Shown: positions 7,219 to 16,341, counted from the stretch's first letter. The stretch: DNA of 64,000 nucleotides from Acidimicrobiales bacterium (GCA_033344915.1 JAWPML010000001.1:186001-250000); one strand, 5' to 3'. The notes: generated by a model not told the origin, from the letters alone. Program-made: numbers and translations.

Positions 7219-8949
7219 ATGGAGACGATCACGACCGATGTGCTGGTGGTGGGGGCGGGCCCGGCGGGGCTGACGGCGGCATCGCTGCTGGCCCGGCTGG
7301 GGATCGACGCCGTGACCCTCACCAAGTACGGCACCGCGAATTCCCCTCGAGCCCACATCACCAACCAGCGGGCCGTGGAGGTGCTGCGCGATCTCGGCAT
7401 CGAGGCCCGGGTCCAGGCCCGGGCGCTGCCCCACCATCTCATGGGGAAGCAGGTGTTCGCGACGTCGTTCGCCGGCCGCGAGCTGTCCCGGATGATGACG
7501 TGGGGCACCGGCGACGACCGGATCGGGGAGTACCGGGCGGCCAGCCCCTGCGAGATGTGCAACGCCCCCCAGCACATCCTCGAGCCGATCATGCTCGACC
7601 GGGCCCGAGACCTCGGTGCGGACATCCGGCTCCACCACGAAGTGCTGACGCTCGAGCAGGACGCCGACGGGGTCACCGCCCGGGCGCGGCCCCGCGACGG
7701 CGGCGAGGAGTTCACGGTCCGGGCTCGCTACGCGATCGGCTGCGACGGTGCCCGCACGGTCGTCGGTCGCGACGGCGGCTTCGAGTTCGAGGGCGAAGCC
7801 GGCAAGGGCAACGCGATCACCGTCTGGATCGAGGCCGACCTCTCCCGCTACACCGCCCATCGCTCGGGCGCGCTGTTCGTCACGGTCACCCCGGGGAGTG
7901 AGGACTTCATCAGCCTCTGGACCTGCATCGAGCCGTGGGACGAGTGGAGCACGATCTTCGTCCGGCCCGGCCTCGCCCCCAACGACCTCGACGAAGCGAC
8001 CGTGATCGACAGCGTGCGGGCCGCCATCGGTGACGACGACGTCGAGTTCTCCATCAAGCACGTGAGCCCGTGGGAGTTCAACCATGTCGTGGCGGCGGGC
8101 TACCGGCGCGGGCGGATGTTCATCGCCGGCGATGCCGCCCACCGTCATCCCCCCGCCAACGGGCTGGGGAGCAACACGTCGATCCAGGACACCTACAACC
8201 TCGTGTGGAAGTTGGCGCTCGTGCTGCGGGGCGCGGCCGGCGACGGGCTGCTCGACTCCTACGACGCCGAGCGGCAGCCGGTCGGTCGCCAGGTGGTCGA
8301 CCGGGCGAACCTCAGCGTCGACGAGATGATCAGCTGGTTCGCGCCACTCGGCCTGCGGCCCGACATGACCGACGACGAAGCCGAGGCGCGCCTCGCCGAG
8401 CTCTACGGTCCCGACGGCGAGCAGGAGCGGGCCGAGCTCCTGGCCGGGCTCGACCTGATGAACAACCAGTTCAACGCGCACGGGGTCGAGCTCGGTCAGC
8501 GCTACCGCTCCTCGGCGGTGGTCGACGACGGCACGCCGCCGCCCGAGCCCACCCGTGACCCGGTGCTGCACTTCGAGCCGTCGACCCACCCGGGCAGTCC
8601 CGTGCCCCACGCCTGGCTTGCCATCGGCGACGACGACGTCTCGACCCTCGACGTGTGCGGCTACGACCGCTTCACCCTCCTCGTCGGCGCCGGCGGCCAG
8701 GCGTGGCTCGACGCCGCCGCCACGGTCTCGGCCGAGTTCGGCGTGGACGTGGCCGGGGTGGCGGTGTCGCTCGGGCTCGACGTCAACGACGTGTACGGCG
8801 ACTGGATCCGGCGGCGCGAGGTGTCCGACGGGGGCTGCGTTCTCGTGCGCCCCGACCGCATCGTCGCGTGGCGTTCGGTCGGCCCGGTCGAGGATCCGGC
8901 GGCGTCGCTGCGGTCCGTGCTCGCCGCGGTGCTCGACCGCGCGTCGTGA
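7219..8949 (+). CDS. FAD-dependent aromatic hydroxylase (PheA/TfdB-like flavin monooxygenase)
   Basis: Class A flavoprotein monooxygenase of 576 residues. The dinucleotide-binding GAGPAG motif is at residues 12-17. A DG motif region is present (IGCDGARTVV), and the second FAD motif GDAAHRHPPANGLG is near residue 305. The C-terminal 170 residues are a thioredoxin-like domain, as in phenol hydroxylase, MhpA and TfdB. Such enzymes use NAD(P)H and O2 to hydroxylate phenols. It is the first gene after tetR, with shared operators, so it is probably inducible. The exact substrate is not predictable. Confidence 0.88.
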   Translation: METITTDVLVVGAGPAGLTAASLLARLGIDAVTLTKYGTANSPRAHITNQRAVEVLRDLGIEARVQARALPHHLMGKQVFATSFAGRELSRMMTWGTGDDRIGEYRAASPCEMCNAPQHILEPIMLDRARDLGADIRLHHEVLTLEQDADGVTARARPRDGGEEFTVRARYAIGCDGARTVVGRDGGFEFEGEAGKGNAITVWIEADLSRYTAHRSGALFVTVTPGSEDFISLWTCIEPWDEWSTIFVRPGLAPNDLDEATVIDSVRAAIGDDDVEFSIKHVSPWEFNHVVAAGYRRGRMFIAGDAAHRHPPANGLGSNTSIQDTYNLVWKLALVLRGAAGDGLLDSYDAERQPVGRQVVDRANLSVDEMISWFAPLGLRPDMTDDEAEARLAELYGPDGEQERAELLAGLDLMNNQFNAHGVELGQRYRSSAVVDDGTPPPEPTRDPVLHFEPSTHPGSPVPHAWLAIGDDDVSTLDVCGYDRFTLLVGAGGQAWLDAAATVSAEFGVDVAGVAVSLGLDVNDVYGDWIRRREVSDGGCVLVRPDRIVAWRSVGPVEDPAASLRSVLAAVLDRAS

Positions 8950-8955
8950 TCACGA

Positions 8956-8978
8956 CGGTCTCCGTCAGCGGGAGACCG
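8956..8978. terminator. Hairpin between convergent monooxygenase and sulfatase genes
   Basis: An 8-bp perfect stem (CGGTCTCC / GGAGACCG) with a 7-nt loop lies at the junction of the two convergent genes and overlaps the last codons of the sulfatase. It could end transcription from either side. Confidence 0.6.
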
Positions 8979-10536
8979 GTTCGGTCCTCGTGAGGTCGTC
9001 GGCGTGGAGCATGGCATCGGCCAACCCCGTGACCAGGCCGGACCGCAGGGCCGGATCCGCCCCGAGGACCGACAGGTTGTCGAGCTCGTCGGGGTCGGCG
9101 TCGAGGTCGTAGAGCATCTCGAACCCGTCGCTGTCGCGGGTGAACCGGTACTGCTCGGTGACGAGGGTGCGGGTCTTGATCGGCACCGGCCGGCTGTCCT
9201 TCGACGACGGGAAGTCGTCCTCCACGAGCACCTGGTCGCGCACCGTCGCCGTCGGGTCGTCGAGCACCGGCACGAGGCTCGTCCCCTGCATGCCCTGCTG
9301 TCCGGCCACGCCACACAGATCGAGGAGCGTGGCCGGCAGGTCGACACCGGCCGCGAGCGACGAAGTGCGTTGTCCGCTCCCGCCGGGGGTCCGCACGACG
9401 AGGGGCACCCGCAGGCAACCCTCGAAGTGCATCGCCAGCTTCATGATGAGGCCGTGGTCGCCCATCATGTCGCCGTGGTCGCTGGTGAAGACGATGATCG
9501 TGTCGTCGAGCGTGCCCAACCGTTCGAGGGTCGCCAGGATGCGGCCGACGCCGTGGTCGATGGCCTCGACCATCCCGTAGGTGGCGGCGATGGCGGCTTG
9601 CGCCTGCTCCGGCGTGGGTCCGAACGGCACGACATAGGCGCCGTGGCTGTTGGCATCGGCGGGGAGGCCCCGGATCATCTCGAGGTGGGCGGGCCAGCCG
9701 TGACCGGGGTCGTCGTAGGTGGTGGGCAGCTCGATATCGGCCGGATCGTGACGGCTGTACCACGGCTCCGGCGGCGCCAGCGGATGGTGCGGGTCCGGGT
9801 AGGAGCACCAGACCATCCACGGTTCGTCGCGGGCCTCGGCCCCCTCGATCACGTCGATGGTGCGCTCGGTGACGAACGACGTGGAGGAGATCTCCTCGGG
9901 GTAGGGCGCGGGGAAGAGCTGCCACCACAGCGGTGACCGGCCGGGAATGTCGGCGGTGGGGTCGAGGCCGCAGCGCAGCAGCTCGTGGGACACACCCTTC
10001 TCGCGAGCCCAGCGATAGTGGTGCGCGCCCACGGTCGCACCGTGGCCGACGCAGAACTCGACGTGGGCGAAGCCGTAGTAGTCCTCGGGGTCCGTCACCT
10101 CGTCGAGCTCGTAGCGCTCGTGGTGTTCGATGGTGTCCCAGCGCTCCCCGAACGGTGAGACCCGGCCGGGAACGGTGCCGAGATCGCGGACCGCATCGCG
10201 GCTCTCGCCGTGCTGGAGATGCCCCTTGCCGACGAGGGCCGTGTGCCAGCCCTCGTCGCGCAGCCGGGAGACGAACGTGGTGTGGTGGGGTTCGAGCGAA
10301 CGATCGTTGAAGATCACGCCGTGGGCCGACGGCATGAGGCCCGTCATGATCGTGGACCGGTTGGGCATGCAGACGGGGTTGTTGACGAAGGCCCGGTCGA
10401 ACACCGTGCCCTCGGCCGCGATGCGGTCGATGTTGGGGGTGCGCACCACGGGGTTGCCGGCGAAGCCGACGTGGTCGGCCCGGAGCTGATCGCAGATCAC
10501 GAAGAGCACGTTGGGTCTGGTCGGCTTCGGGTCCAT
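8965..10536 (-). CDS. Type I sulfatase (alkaline-phosphatase superfamily)
   Basis: The 523-residue protein has the formylglycine signature CMPNRST with Cys56 as the residue to be oxidised, and the N-terminal metal-binding DQLRADHVG. The second metal block, TSDHGDMMGDHGL, lies around residue 350. No signal peptide is present, so it is cytoplasmic, unlike many glycan sulfatases. It needs a formylglycine-generating enzyme encoded elsewhere. It heads away from the dioxygenase cluster with no gap to the FAD monooxygenase upstream (15 nt), which suggests that it removes sulfate from a sulfated aromatic before ring oxidation. A phosphonate-monoester hydrolase activity is the main alternative. Confidence 0.87.
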   Translation of the reverse strand: MDPKPTRPNVLFVICDQLRADHVGFAGNPVVRTPNIDRIAAEGTVFDRAFVNNPVCMPNRSTIMTGLMPSAHGVIFNDRSLEPHHTTFVSRLRDEGWHTALVGKGHLQHGESRDAVRDLGTVPGRVSPFGERWDTIEHHERYELDEVTDPEDYYGFAHVEFCVGHGATVGAHHYRWAREKGVSHELLRCGLDPTADIPGRSPLWWQLFPAPYPEEISSTSFVTERTIDVIEGAEARDEPWMVWCSYPDPHHPLAPPEPWYSRHDPADIELPTTYDDPGHGWPAHLEMIRGLPADANSHGAYVVPFGPTPEQAQAAIAATYGMVEAIDHGVGRILATLERLGTLDDTIIVFTSDHGDMMGDHGLIMKLAMHFEGCLRVPLVVRTPGGSGQRTSSLAAGVDLPATLLDLCGVAGQQGMQGTSLVPVLDDPTATVRDQVLVEDDFPSSKDSRPVPIKTRTLVTEQYRFTRDSDGFEMLYDLDADPDELDNLSVLGADPALRSGLVTGLADAMLHADDLTRTEPVSR

Positions 10537-10551
10537 GTCGTTCTCCTCGGA

Positions 10552-12180
10552 TCAGGGCGCCGGGTCCGCGAAGAGCGTGGCGAGCGCCTCGGCGGCACCG
10601 GCGGTCGGCCCCCGGAACGCCACGTGCTGGTCGGGGCGCACGATCATGGCGTCGTCCTCGTCGAGCGCGAACGCACCCGTCCAGACGGGGCGGGGCACCG
10701 CGGCGACGACGACCGGGGTGGCATCGCCGATCGCCGGGTCCGGGTGGCCCTCGCAGACCATCACCGTCGGCACCGCGGGGTCCACCAGGTCGAGTGTGGA
10801 GGTGTCGCCATCGAGCCAGGCGTGGGGCAGCCGCCCGCCCGGGTGGGTGGACGGCACGTACTCCCGGGGCGCGTCGTGCACCGGCGGCGGCTCGGTGCCG
10901 TCGTCGAGCACCAACGGGCCGTGGTAGGCGTGACCGAGTTGCAAGCCCAGGTTGTCGAAGTGCATCGCCTGGTCGGCGACGGCGGTTTCGACGGCGCGTC
11001 GACGCGTCGGGTCGCCCAGCACCTCGTGCATCGTCGCGGTCGTGCGCCGGGCCGGGTCGTCGAACCCGAAGGCCGCGGGGACCGCCGCCATGGTGAGTGC
11101 GTTGTGCAGCGACTGGTCGCAGTTGACCTGCGCCACGGGACGGCGTTCGTGTTCGTACGTGTCGAGCATCGGCGGCGACGCCCACCCGGCCTCGACCGCG
11201 GCCAGCTTCCAGATCAGGTTGTGGGCGTCGGCCACGCCGCTGTTGAGCCCGAGCCCGCCGGTGGGTGGGAAGCGGTGGGCGGCGTCGCCCACCAGGAAGA
11301 CCCGGCCGCGGCGGTACTCGCGCGCCACCTGGGCGCTCATGTGCCACGTGGCGGCCTCGAGCACCTCGAACTCGACCTGCTCCGCGGCGTGCGGGTCGAG
11401 CGCTCCGGTGACCAGGGCGCGGCAGCGGGCGTCGTCGAAATCGTCGATCGACTCGCTGTCGGAGTCCCACTCGTGCATGTAGACCCATTCACGGTCGGGC
11501 CCGTGGCTCACGAACACGCCGCCGTGTTCGGGATCGACGAGGAAGTAGAGGACGCCCGGCTGCGGGCCGAGGAGCGGACGGAAGTCGGCCGCGAGGTGGA
11601 TCATCACGAACGACTGGATGGTGCGGGGTCCGTCCATCTCGATGCCGACGGATCGCCGCACCGCGCTGGCCGCCCCGTCGGCGCCGAGCAGGTAGCCGGC
11701 ATCGATCGTGACGTCGCCGTCGGGGCCGGCGGCCTCCACCGTCACCCGGTCGTCGGCCTCGGTCGCCCGTACGAACGTGTGGCCGAGCCGCACGTCGAGA
11801 TCCGGGTCGGCGAGGATCGGCTCGAGCCGGTGCTGGCTGAGGTTGCGCAGCGGGAAGGGCGTGACGTCGTACATCTCATCGCCCTGCCGTTCGTAGGGCA
11901 GGGAGCCGACGAACTCGCCACCGAACGTCGTGACGAAGTGCGCCCAGCCGGCCTCGGCCGGGTCGAGCGTCGCGGCCAACACCGGGTCCATGGGCACGCC
12001 CGCCTGGCGCCAGATCTCGAACGTGCGGGCGTTGACCACATGGGCGGCCGGTGCTCGTTGCGGCCCGTCACGACGCTCGAGCACCACCGCCGAGAGGCCC
12101 AGCCGACGGCACAGGTGGGCGGCGGTCAGCCCGGTGGGTCCGGCACCGACGATGGCGACGTCGACCCGCTCGGTCGTCAT
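10552..12180 (-). CDS. Second FAD-dependent aromatic monooxygenase
   Basis: 542 residues. GAGPTG is at 12-17, the central DG block is LLGADGAASAVRR, and the second FAD block is GDAAHRFPPTGGLGLN. The C-terminal domain is thioredoxin-like, as in MhpA-type 3-(3-hydroxyphenyl)propionate hydroxylases. The ATG at 12180 is chosen because the SDR stop overlaps it by one base (TGATG) and MTTERVDVAIVGAGP starts properly; the longer open frame is a shadow. It is paralogous to, but clearly different from, the 7.2-kb enzyme, and it shares an operon with the SDR and the extradiol dioxygenase. Confidence 0.87.
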   Translation of the reverse strand: MTTERVDVAIVGAGPTGLTAAHLCRRLGLSAVVLERRDGPQRAPAAHVVNARTFEIWRQAGVPMDPVLAATLDPAEAGWAHFVTTFGGEFVGSLPYERQGDEMYDVTPFPLRNLSQHRLEPILADPDLDVRLGHTFVRATEADDRVTVEAAGPDGDVTIDAGYLLGADGAASAVRRSVGIEMDGPRTIQSFVMIHLAADFRPLLGPQPGVLYFLVDPEHGGVFVSHGPDREWVYMHEWDSDSESIDDFDDARCRALVTGALDPHAAEQVEFEVLEAATWHMSAQVAREYRRGRVFLVGDAAHRFPPTGGLGLNSGVADAHNLIWKLAAVEAGWASPPMLDTYEHERRPVAQVNCDQSLHNALTMAAVPAAFGFDDPARRTTATMHEVLGDPTRRRAVETAVADQAMHFDNLGLQLGHAYHGPLVLDDGTEPPPVHDAPREYVPSTHPGGRLPHAWLDGDTSTLDLVDPAVPTVMVCEGHPDPAIGDATPVVVAAVPRPVWTGAFALDEDDAMIVRPDQHVAFRGPTAGAAEALATLFADPAP

Positions 12181-12959
12181 CAGAACAGGCCTTCGTAGCT
12201 GCCACCGTCGAGCTGCAGACTCTGGCCGCTCAGGTAGCCCGCCTGGGCCGAGCAGAGGAAGGCGAAGGCGTCGCCGAACTCCTCCGGTCGACCGAGGCGG
12301 CCGGCCTTGATGCTCGCTTCCTGCTCGGCGCGGGCCTCCTCGTAGGTGATGTCGCGCAGGGCCATCACGAGTTCGGCCATCTGCTGCTGGCGGCCGGTGT
12401 CGAAGCGCTCGGGGAGAAGCTGGTTGATCGTGACGTTGTCGCGCACCGCCTCCTTCGACATGCCCTTGAGCACGCCGGCCAACCCGAGCCGGGTGCCGTG
12501 GGAGAGGCTCATGAGCGGGTTCGGCGACTTCACCATCGCCGAACTGATCGCCACGATCCGACCGAAGCGACGTTCGCGCATGCCCGGCAAGACCCGCTGG
12601 AGGAGGGCGAGCGGGCCGAGCAGCGACTGCTGGAGTGCGGCCTGCCACGCGTCCTCGTCGATGCGGTCGAACGGCGTGGGCGGCGGTCCGGCGCCGTTGA
12701 GCAGGAGGATGTCGGGGTCGGGACAGGCGGCGAGGAGGGCGTCGTGCACCTCTGCGGTGGACGAGTCGCCCACGACCGCGGTGGCGCGCACGCCGTGCTC
12801 GGCCTCGATCTCGGCGGCCGCGGTGTGCACGTCGTCCTCGGTGCGGCCGTTGACCACCACGTGCACGCCCTCGCGGGCGATGCTTTCGGCGCAGGCCCGG
12901 CCCAGTCCGCGGCTGGAGGCGAGCAGGATGGCGGTTCGACCGGTCAGTCCGAGATCCAC
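12180..12959 (-). CDS. Atypical SDR-family protein lacking the catalytic Tyr and Lys
   Basis: 259 residues with a Rossmann start (TAILLASSRGLGRACAE) and the NGAG strand after it (LLLNGAG). The catalytic Ser is retained in ISSAMV. At the YxxxK position the sequence reads SHGTR, so Tyr is replaced by Ser and Lys by Arg. The end (GYLSGQSLQLDGGSYEGLF) is typical of SDRs. This divergent subgroup may still bind NAD(P) but cannot use the standard proton-relay mechanism. The GTG at 12959 follows the dioxygenase gene by 10 nt. The gene overlaps the next monooxygenase start by one base. Confidence 0.82.
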   Translation of the reverse strand: MDLGLTGRTAILLASSRGLGRACAESIAREGVHVVVNGRTEDDVHTAAAEIEAEHGVRATAVVGDSSTAEVHDALLAACPDPDILLLNGAGPPPTPFDRIDEDAWQAALQQSLLGPLALLQRVLPGMRERRFGRIVAISSAMVKSPNPLMSLSHGTRLGLAGVLKGMSKEAVRDNVTINQLLPERFDTGRQQQMAELVMALRDITYEEARAEQEASIKAGRLGRPEEFGDAFAFLCSAQAGYLSGQSLQLDGGSYEGLF

Positions 12960-12969
12960 GGTCCGCTCC

Positions 12970-13929
12970 TCAGACCAGGCCCCGGGTGGCCCGGGCCGCG
13001 GCGATGGCATCGAGGTCGGTCGGGGCGAAGAACTCGGGGGGCGGGTCGGTGGGGCCCCACACCGAGAACCCGGCGGGGCCGTCGCTGCCTTCCCAGTCCC
13101 GGCGACAGTGGTCCCGCTCCCACGCGTCGTCATCGACGATCTGGTCCATGTCGGTGAAGAACTCGAACGTGTTGCCGGCCGGGTCGGTGAGATACCAGAA
13201 CACGTTGGATCCGAGGTTGTGGCGCCCGATGCCGACCACGCTGGCGTCCGGCCGCTCGGCCACGACCGCGGTGCCGGCCGCACCGACCGCGTCGACGTCG
13301 TCGACCTCCATCGCGTAGTGGTTGAGGTAGCCGGTGGGGGCGGGGTGGATGAGCAGGTTGTGGTGGTCGGCCTCGATCCGGGCGAAGGTGGCGAAGCCGT
13401 TCAAGACCGAGTCGGAGATCTTGAAGCCGAGCCCGTCGAGATAGAAGCGCACCGATGCCTCCGGGTCGGGAGTCCCGAGCACGACATGGCCCAGCCGGCG
13501 GGGAGCGCGGGGCGTGTGTCGTTCGTCGACCGCTCCGGCCCGGGCGGTGGTGCGGCCCTGCTCGCCGGGGCGGTTGGCCGGCCGGACGGGGACGGGGGTG
13601 AGCGGAGCGGGCGCGCCGACGTCGATCACCACCGTGTGGCCGAGCACCGGATCCGTGCACGTGAGCGTGGTGTCAGCCGTGGTCGCGGCGACCCCGAGGG
13701 TGTCGAGCCGGGCGGCGATCGCGGCGAGATCCGCTTCCTCGGCGCAGCTCAGATGGAGCTCGGCCAGGTGGCGGTGGTCGCCCTCGGCGATGCGCAGCTG
13801 CACCGGCCGGTCGACGGTGCCGTAGACGCCGTCGGCGCTGCGTTGCATGCCCCGCCGTTCCCAGAAGTCGCCGAGTTCGGCGGGGTCGGGGACCCGCAGT
13901 TCGATGTCGAGGAGTCCGTTGAGAGCCAT
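12970..13929 (-). CDS. Two-domain type I extradiol (VOC) ring-cleavage dioxygenase
   Basis: 319 residues in two VOC modules. The C-terminal module carries the Fe(II) ligands expected for catechol 2,3-dioxygenases: His148 (RLGHVVLG), His204 (YLNHYAMEV) and Glu256 (NTFEFF), plus a candidate active-site His237. The N-terminal module lacks these ligands, as is usual. The enzyme should open a catechol-type ring between or next to the hydroxyl groups. ATG 13929 is preferred over the TTG at 13938. It is the first gene of the dioxygenase-SDR-monooxygenase-sulfatase direction and is divergent from a TetR gene, only 41 bp away. Confidence 0.85.
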   Translation of the reverse strand: MALNGLLDIELRVPDPAELGDFWERRGMQRSADGVYGTVDRPVQLRIAEGDHRHLAELHLSCAEEADLAAIAARLDTLGVAATTADTTLTCTDPVLGHTVVIDVGAPAPLTPVPVRPANRPGEQGRTTARAGAVDERHTPRAPRRLGHVVLGTPDPEASVRFYLDGLGFKISDSVLNGFATFARIEADHHNLLIHPAPTGYLNHYAMEVDDVDAVGAAGTAVVAERPDASVVGIGRHNLGSNVFWYLTDPAGNTFEFFTDMDQIVDDDAWERDHCRRDWEGSDGPAGFSVWGPTDPPPEFFAPTDLDAIAAARATRGLV

Positions 13930-13970
13930 TCTGGACAAATTAGATCAATTGATAGAGAATAGTCAACACG
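13930..13970. promoter_or_regulatory. AT-rich divergent promoter/operator region between dioxygenase and tetR
   Basis: This 41-bp spacer is strikingly AT-rich against its surroundings and contains the perfect palindrome ATCAATTGAT (13944-13953). It must hold both divergent promoters and is the natural binding site for the adjacent TetR. Its sequence is unlike the 6.5- and 7.1-kb operators, so the two TetR proteins should have different targets. Confidence 0.6.
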
Positions 13971-14624
13971 ATGGCCGACACGACCGAACCAGCGCCGCCG
14001 CGCCGCCGCCAGGCCCGAGCCGACGCCACCCGGCTGGCCCTGCTCGACGCCGCCGTGCACGAGTTCGCGGCCCACGGCTTCGAGGGCGCCACCACGCGGG
14101 CCATCGCCACCCGGGCCGGCACCCACCAACCGCAGATCAACTACCACTTCGCGTCCAAGGACGAGCTGTGGCGGGCCGCCGTCGACCACGTCTTCGGCAA
14201 GCTCGACGCCGCACTGTTCGCCCAACTCGGGGACGAGGCGACCGAAGGACTGGACACCCGGGAGGGTTTCGCCGCGCTCCTACGCGCCATCGTGCGGGCG
14301 GTCGCCGGACTGCCCGAACTCAATCGGATCATGATGCAGGAAGCGACCGCCGACTCCGAGCGGCTGGCCTGGATCGTGGAGCACCAGACCCGGGCGCGCT
14401 ACGACCTGCTCGCGGGGGCGTGGCGGGACCTGCGAGCCCGGAAGTTGGTGGCGGATCTCGACGAGACGGTCGTGTACTACGCCCTCATCGGGTCCGCCTC
14501 GCTGGCCTACGTGAACGCGCCGGAGGCGCGGAGGCTCCTCGATCGTGACCCGATCGACGACGGGTTCGTCGAGGCCCACGCCGAGGCGATGGTGACGATG
14601 TTCCTCGGTCCGGATCCGGCGTAG
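13971..14624 (+). CDS. TetR-family transcriptional regulator
   Basis: The 217-residue protein has a Pro/Arg-rich start and a TetR helix-turn-helix at about residues 18-65 (ALLDAAVHEFAAHGFEGATTRAIATRAGTHQPQINYHFASKDELW). The C-terminal domain resembles TetR_C AcrR-type regulators. It is closely related in its DNA-binding part to the 6.6-kb TetR (AAHGFE..TRAIA.RA), but its operators look different. It probably controls the divergent dioxygenase operon. Confidence 0.9.
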   Translation: MADTTEPAPPRRRQARADATRLALLDAAVHEFAAHGFEGATTRAIATRAGTHQPQINYHFASKDELWRAAVDHVFGKLDAALFAQLGDEATEGLDTREGFAALLRAIVRAVAGLPELNRIMMQEATADSERLAWIVEHQTRARYDLLAGAWRDLRARKLVADLDETVVYYALIGSASLAYVNAPEARRLLDRDPIDDGFVEAHAEAMVTMFLGPDPA

Positions 14625-14764
14625 CGAGCAGAACGAGCGGCGCCGCCCTGTCGGGCAGGATCGGTCCGTTGATCTTCCCCGATCCGCGCGAACTGCGAGG
14701 TTGACCGGCAAGGAGCTCGCGGCGTGAGGGTCCATCGGCCGGCGGGAGATGGGATAGTTGACGC

Positions 14765-15316
14765 ATGGCCGATCCACTCCCTCCCGCCCCCTCGTGGCGG
14801 GGTATCAATCACCTGGCCCTCGTCACGCCCGACATGGAGGTGACCACGCGCTTCTATGCCGGGGTGCTGGGCATGCCGTTGGTCATGACGCTCATGGCGG
14901 GGCCCATGCGCCACTACTTCTTCGAGATGGCTCCGGGCAACACCGTCGCCTTCTTCGAGATTCGCGATGCCGAGACCTTCCGGAAGGGCGCCGGGTCGCC
15001 TGCCCCCCATCCCGTGCAACTCGACCACCTGTCGTTCAACGTGGCCGACGAGGACGCACTCCATCAGTTGCGGGAGCGGCTGGTGGCGGCCGGCACGGAG
15101 GTGACCGAGATCGTCGATCACGAGCAGATGAAGTCGGTGTACTTCACCGATCCGAACGGCATCGCCCTGGAAGCCTCGTACTGGGTTATCGACGGAACCG
15201 GTCGGCCCATGAACATCCATGATGCTCGGGTCTTCGCCGACCCCGACCCGGTCCCCGCGGTCGCCGAGCTCGCGGCGGGTGCCATTGCGGCGCTTCCGAC
15301 GACATCGCTGGTCTGA
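14765..15316 (+). CDS. VOC-family (glyoxalase/dioxygenase-like) protein
   Basis: A single-subunit VOC protein of 183 residues with putative metal ligands His17 (INHLALVTPD), His in QLDHLSFNV (about 95) and Glu in IALEASYW (about 139). A 40-residue Pro/Ala-rich tail follows the fold. It may be an accessory dioxygenase, epimerase or glyoxalase; the substrate is not predictable. It lies 140 nt after tetR on the same strand. That gap contains only a weak CCTG/CAGG hairpin. Confidence 0.75.
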   Translation: MADPLPPAPSWRGINHLALVTPDMEVTTRFYAGVLGMPLVMTLMAGPMRHYFFEMAPGNTVAFFEIRDAETFRKGAGSPAPHPVQLDHLSFNVADEDALHQLRERLVAAGTEVTEIVDHEQMKSVYFTDPNGIALEASYWVIDGTGRPMNIHDARVFADPDPVPAVAELAAGAIAALPTTSLV

Positions 15317-15322
15317 CGCGGT

Positions 15323-15350
15323 GTCGCGTCGGCCGGCTCGACGACGCGAC
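15323..15350. terminator. Bidirectional hairpin between convergent genes
   Basis: A 9-bp perfect stem (GTCGCGTCG / CGACGCGAC) with a 10-nt loop fills the 41-nt gap between the convergent VOC gene and the four-gene minus-strand operon. Confidence 0.65.
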
Positions 15351-15357
15351 GAGCCGC

Positions 15358-16341
15358 TCAGGGTGGCGGCAGGCTGTCCATCCCCAGGAGGTCCGGGTCG
15401 GTCGAGGGGTCGTAGTCGTTGTCGGCACTGAAGTCGATGCCGGCCGTCTGCTGTTCCCGATATTCGACCTCTTCCTCGAACGACGAGAACGTGCGGCGTT
15501 CGGGCGGGGGCAAGTCCGCGCCGTCGGGCGTCAACCCGGGTGGCCCGTCGCCGGATCCCTGCTGCGCCGCCGCCTCGGCGTAGGCGCTCGACGGGGGACC
15601 GGTGCCGCTCGCGCCGTCGTAGGCGTCGTTGTACATGTCGAGTACGGCTTCCAGGTCGGCTGCGCCGCGGCCCCCGAGGACGCTGTCGGCGCTCAGGTCG
15701 GCGCCGTTCAGCGCGTTCCCCAGTTCGGTGAGGGCACTGAGGGCGTCGCGATGGGCCTTGGCGAGCTCCTCGAAGTCGTCCCCGTGGTTCTGCCGCAGAT
15801 CCTCCATCAGATCCTGGGCCCGCCACGTGAACTTCGTCCGCTGGTACTGCTCGAACGGCGAACTGAACCACGCCAGCATCTGGTCGGCCGCCCACGGGGC
15901 GAAATCCCCCCATTCCGCGTCGCCGTCGATCGAGCCGGTCATGCCGAACTCGGCGACGAAGCCGGAGACGTTCACCTGGGTGCCGAGCGGGCCGACGGCG
16001 TCGTAGATGCCCGCCGCCGCGGAACCCGTTGCCGGTGGCGGGCCGGATCCTCCCGCACCCGGATTGAGGACCGACCCGAACGATGCGTCGAGGGCGGCGC
16101 CGACGCTCATCAACCGAACGTAGATCTCGGGATCGAGGTAGTCCATGTCCAGACGGACGTTCCCGTCCTCGCCGGTCTGCAACGAGTGCAGCCACTCGTA
16201 CTGGCGGCTGAGGTTCTCCCGCATCTCCTCGATCGCAGCCTTGATCCGCGCCAGTTGAGCCAGCTTCTGGGAGATGTGCGCGTGCTTCTCCGCGATGTCG
16301 AGCGCGTGCTCGGCCTTCCATCCCGTCCGGGTGTCGCTCAT
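15358..16341 (-). CDS. Unknown protein, last gene of the four-gene overlapping operon
   Basis: The protein has 327 residues, no signal peptide and no membrane segment. The first 75 residues are strongly helical (AEHALDIAEKHAHISQKLAQLARIKAAIEEM), possibly a coiled coil or a WXG100-like hairpin. Residues about 100-130 are Gly/Pro-rich, then a second helical block (DLMEDLRQNHGDDFEELAKAHRDALSALTEL) follows. The tail is acidic and Pro-rich, ending in PPP. ATG 16341 overlaps the stop of the preceding gene by 4 nt. No family was recognised. The architecture suits a secretion substrate or scaffold, but this is only inference. Confidence 0.8.
   Translation of the reverse strand: MSDTRTGWKAEHALDIAEKHAHISQKLAQLARIKAAIEEMRENLSRQYEWLHSLQTGEDGNVRLDMDYLDPEIYVRLMSVGAALDASFGSVLNPGAGGSGPPPATGSAAAGIYDAVGPLGTQVNVSGFVAEFGMTGSIDGDAEWGDFAPWAADQMLAWFSSPFEQYQRTKFTWRAQDLMEDLRQNHGDDFEELAKAHRDALSALTELGNALNGADLSADSVLGGRGAADLEAVLDMYNDAYDGASGTGPPSSAYAEAAAQQGSGDGPPGLTPDGADLPPPERRTFSSFEEEVEYREQQTAGIDFSADNDYDPSTDPDLLGMDSLPPP

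Noticed and set aside
8783-11488. 901-codon minus-strand frame over sulfatase and monooxygenase genes
   Set aside because: Extremely Arg/Gly/Pro-rich with no motif, and in another frame of two well-supported enzymes.
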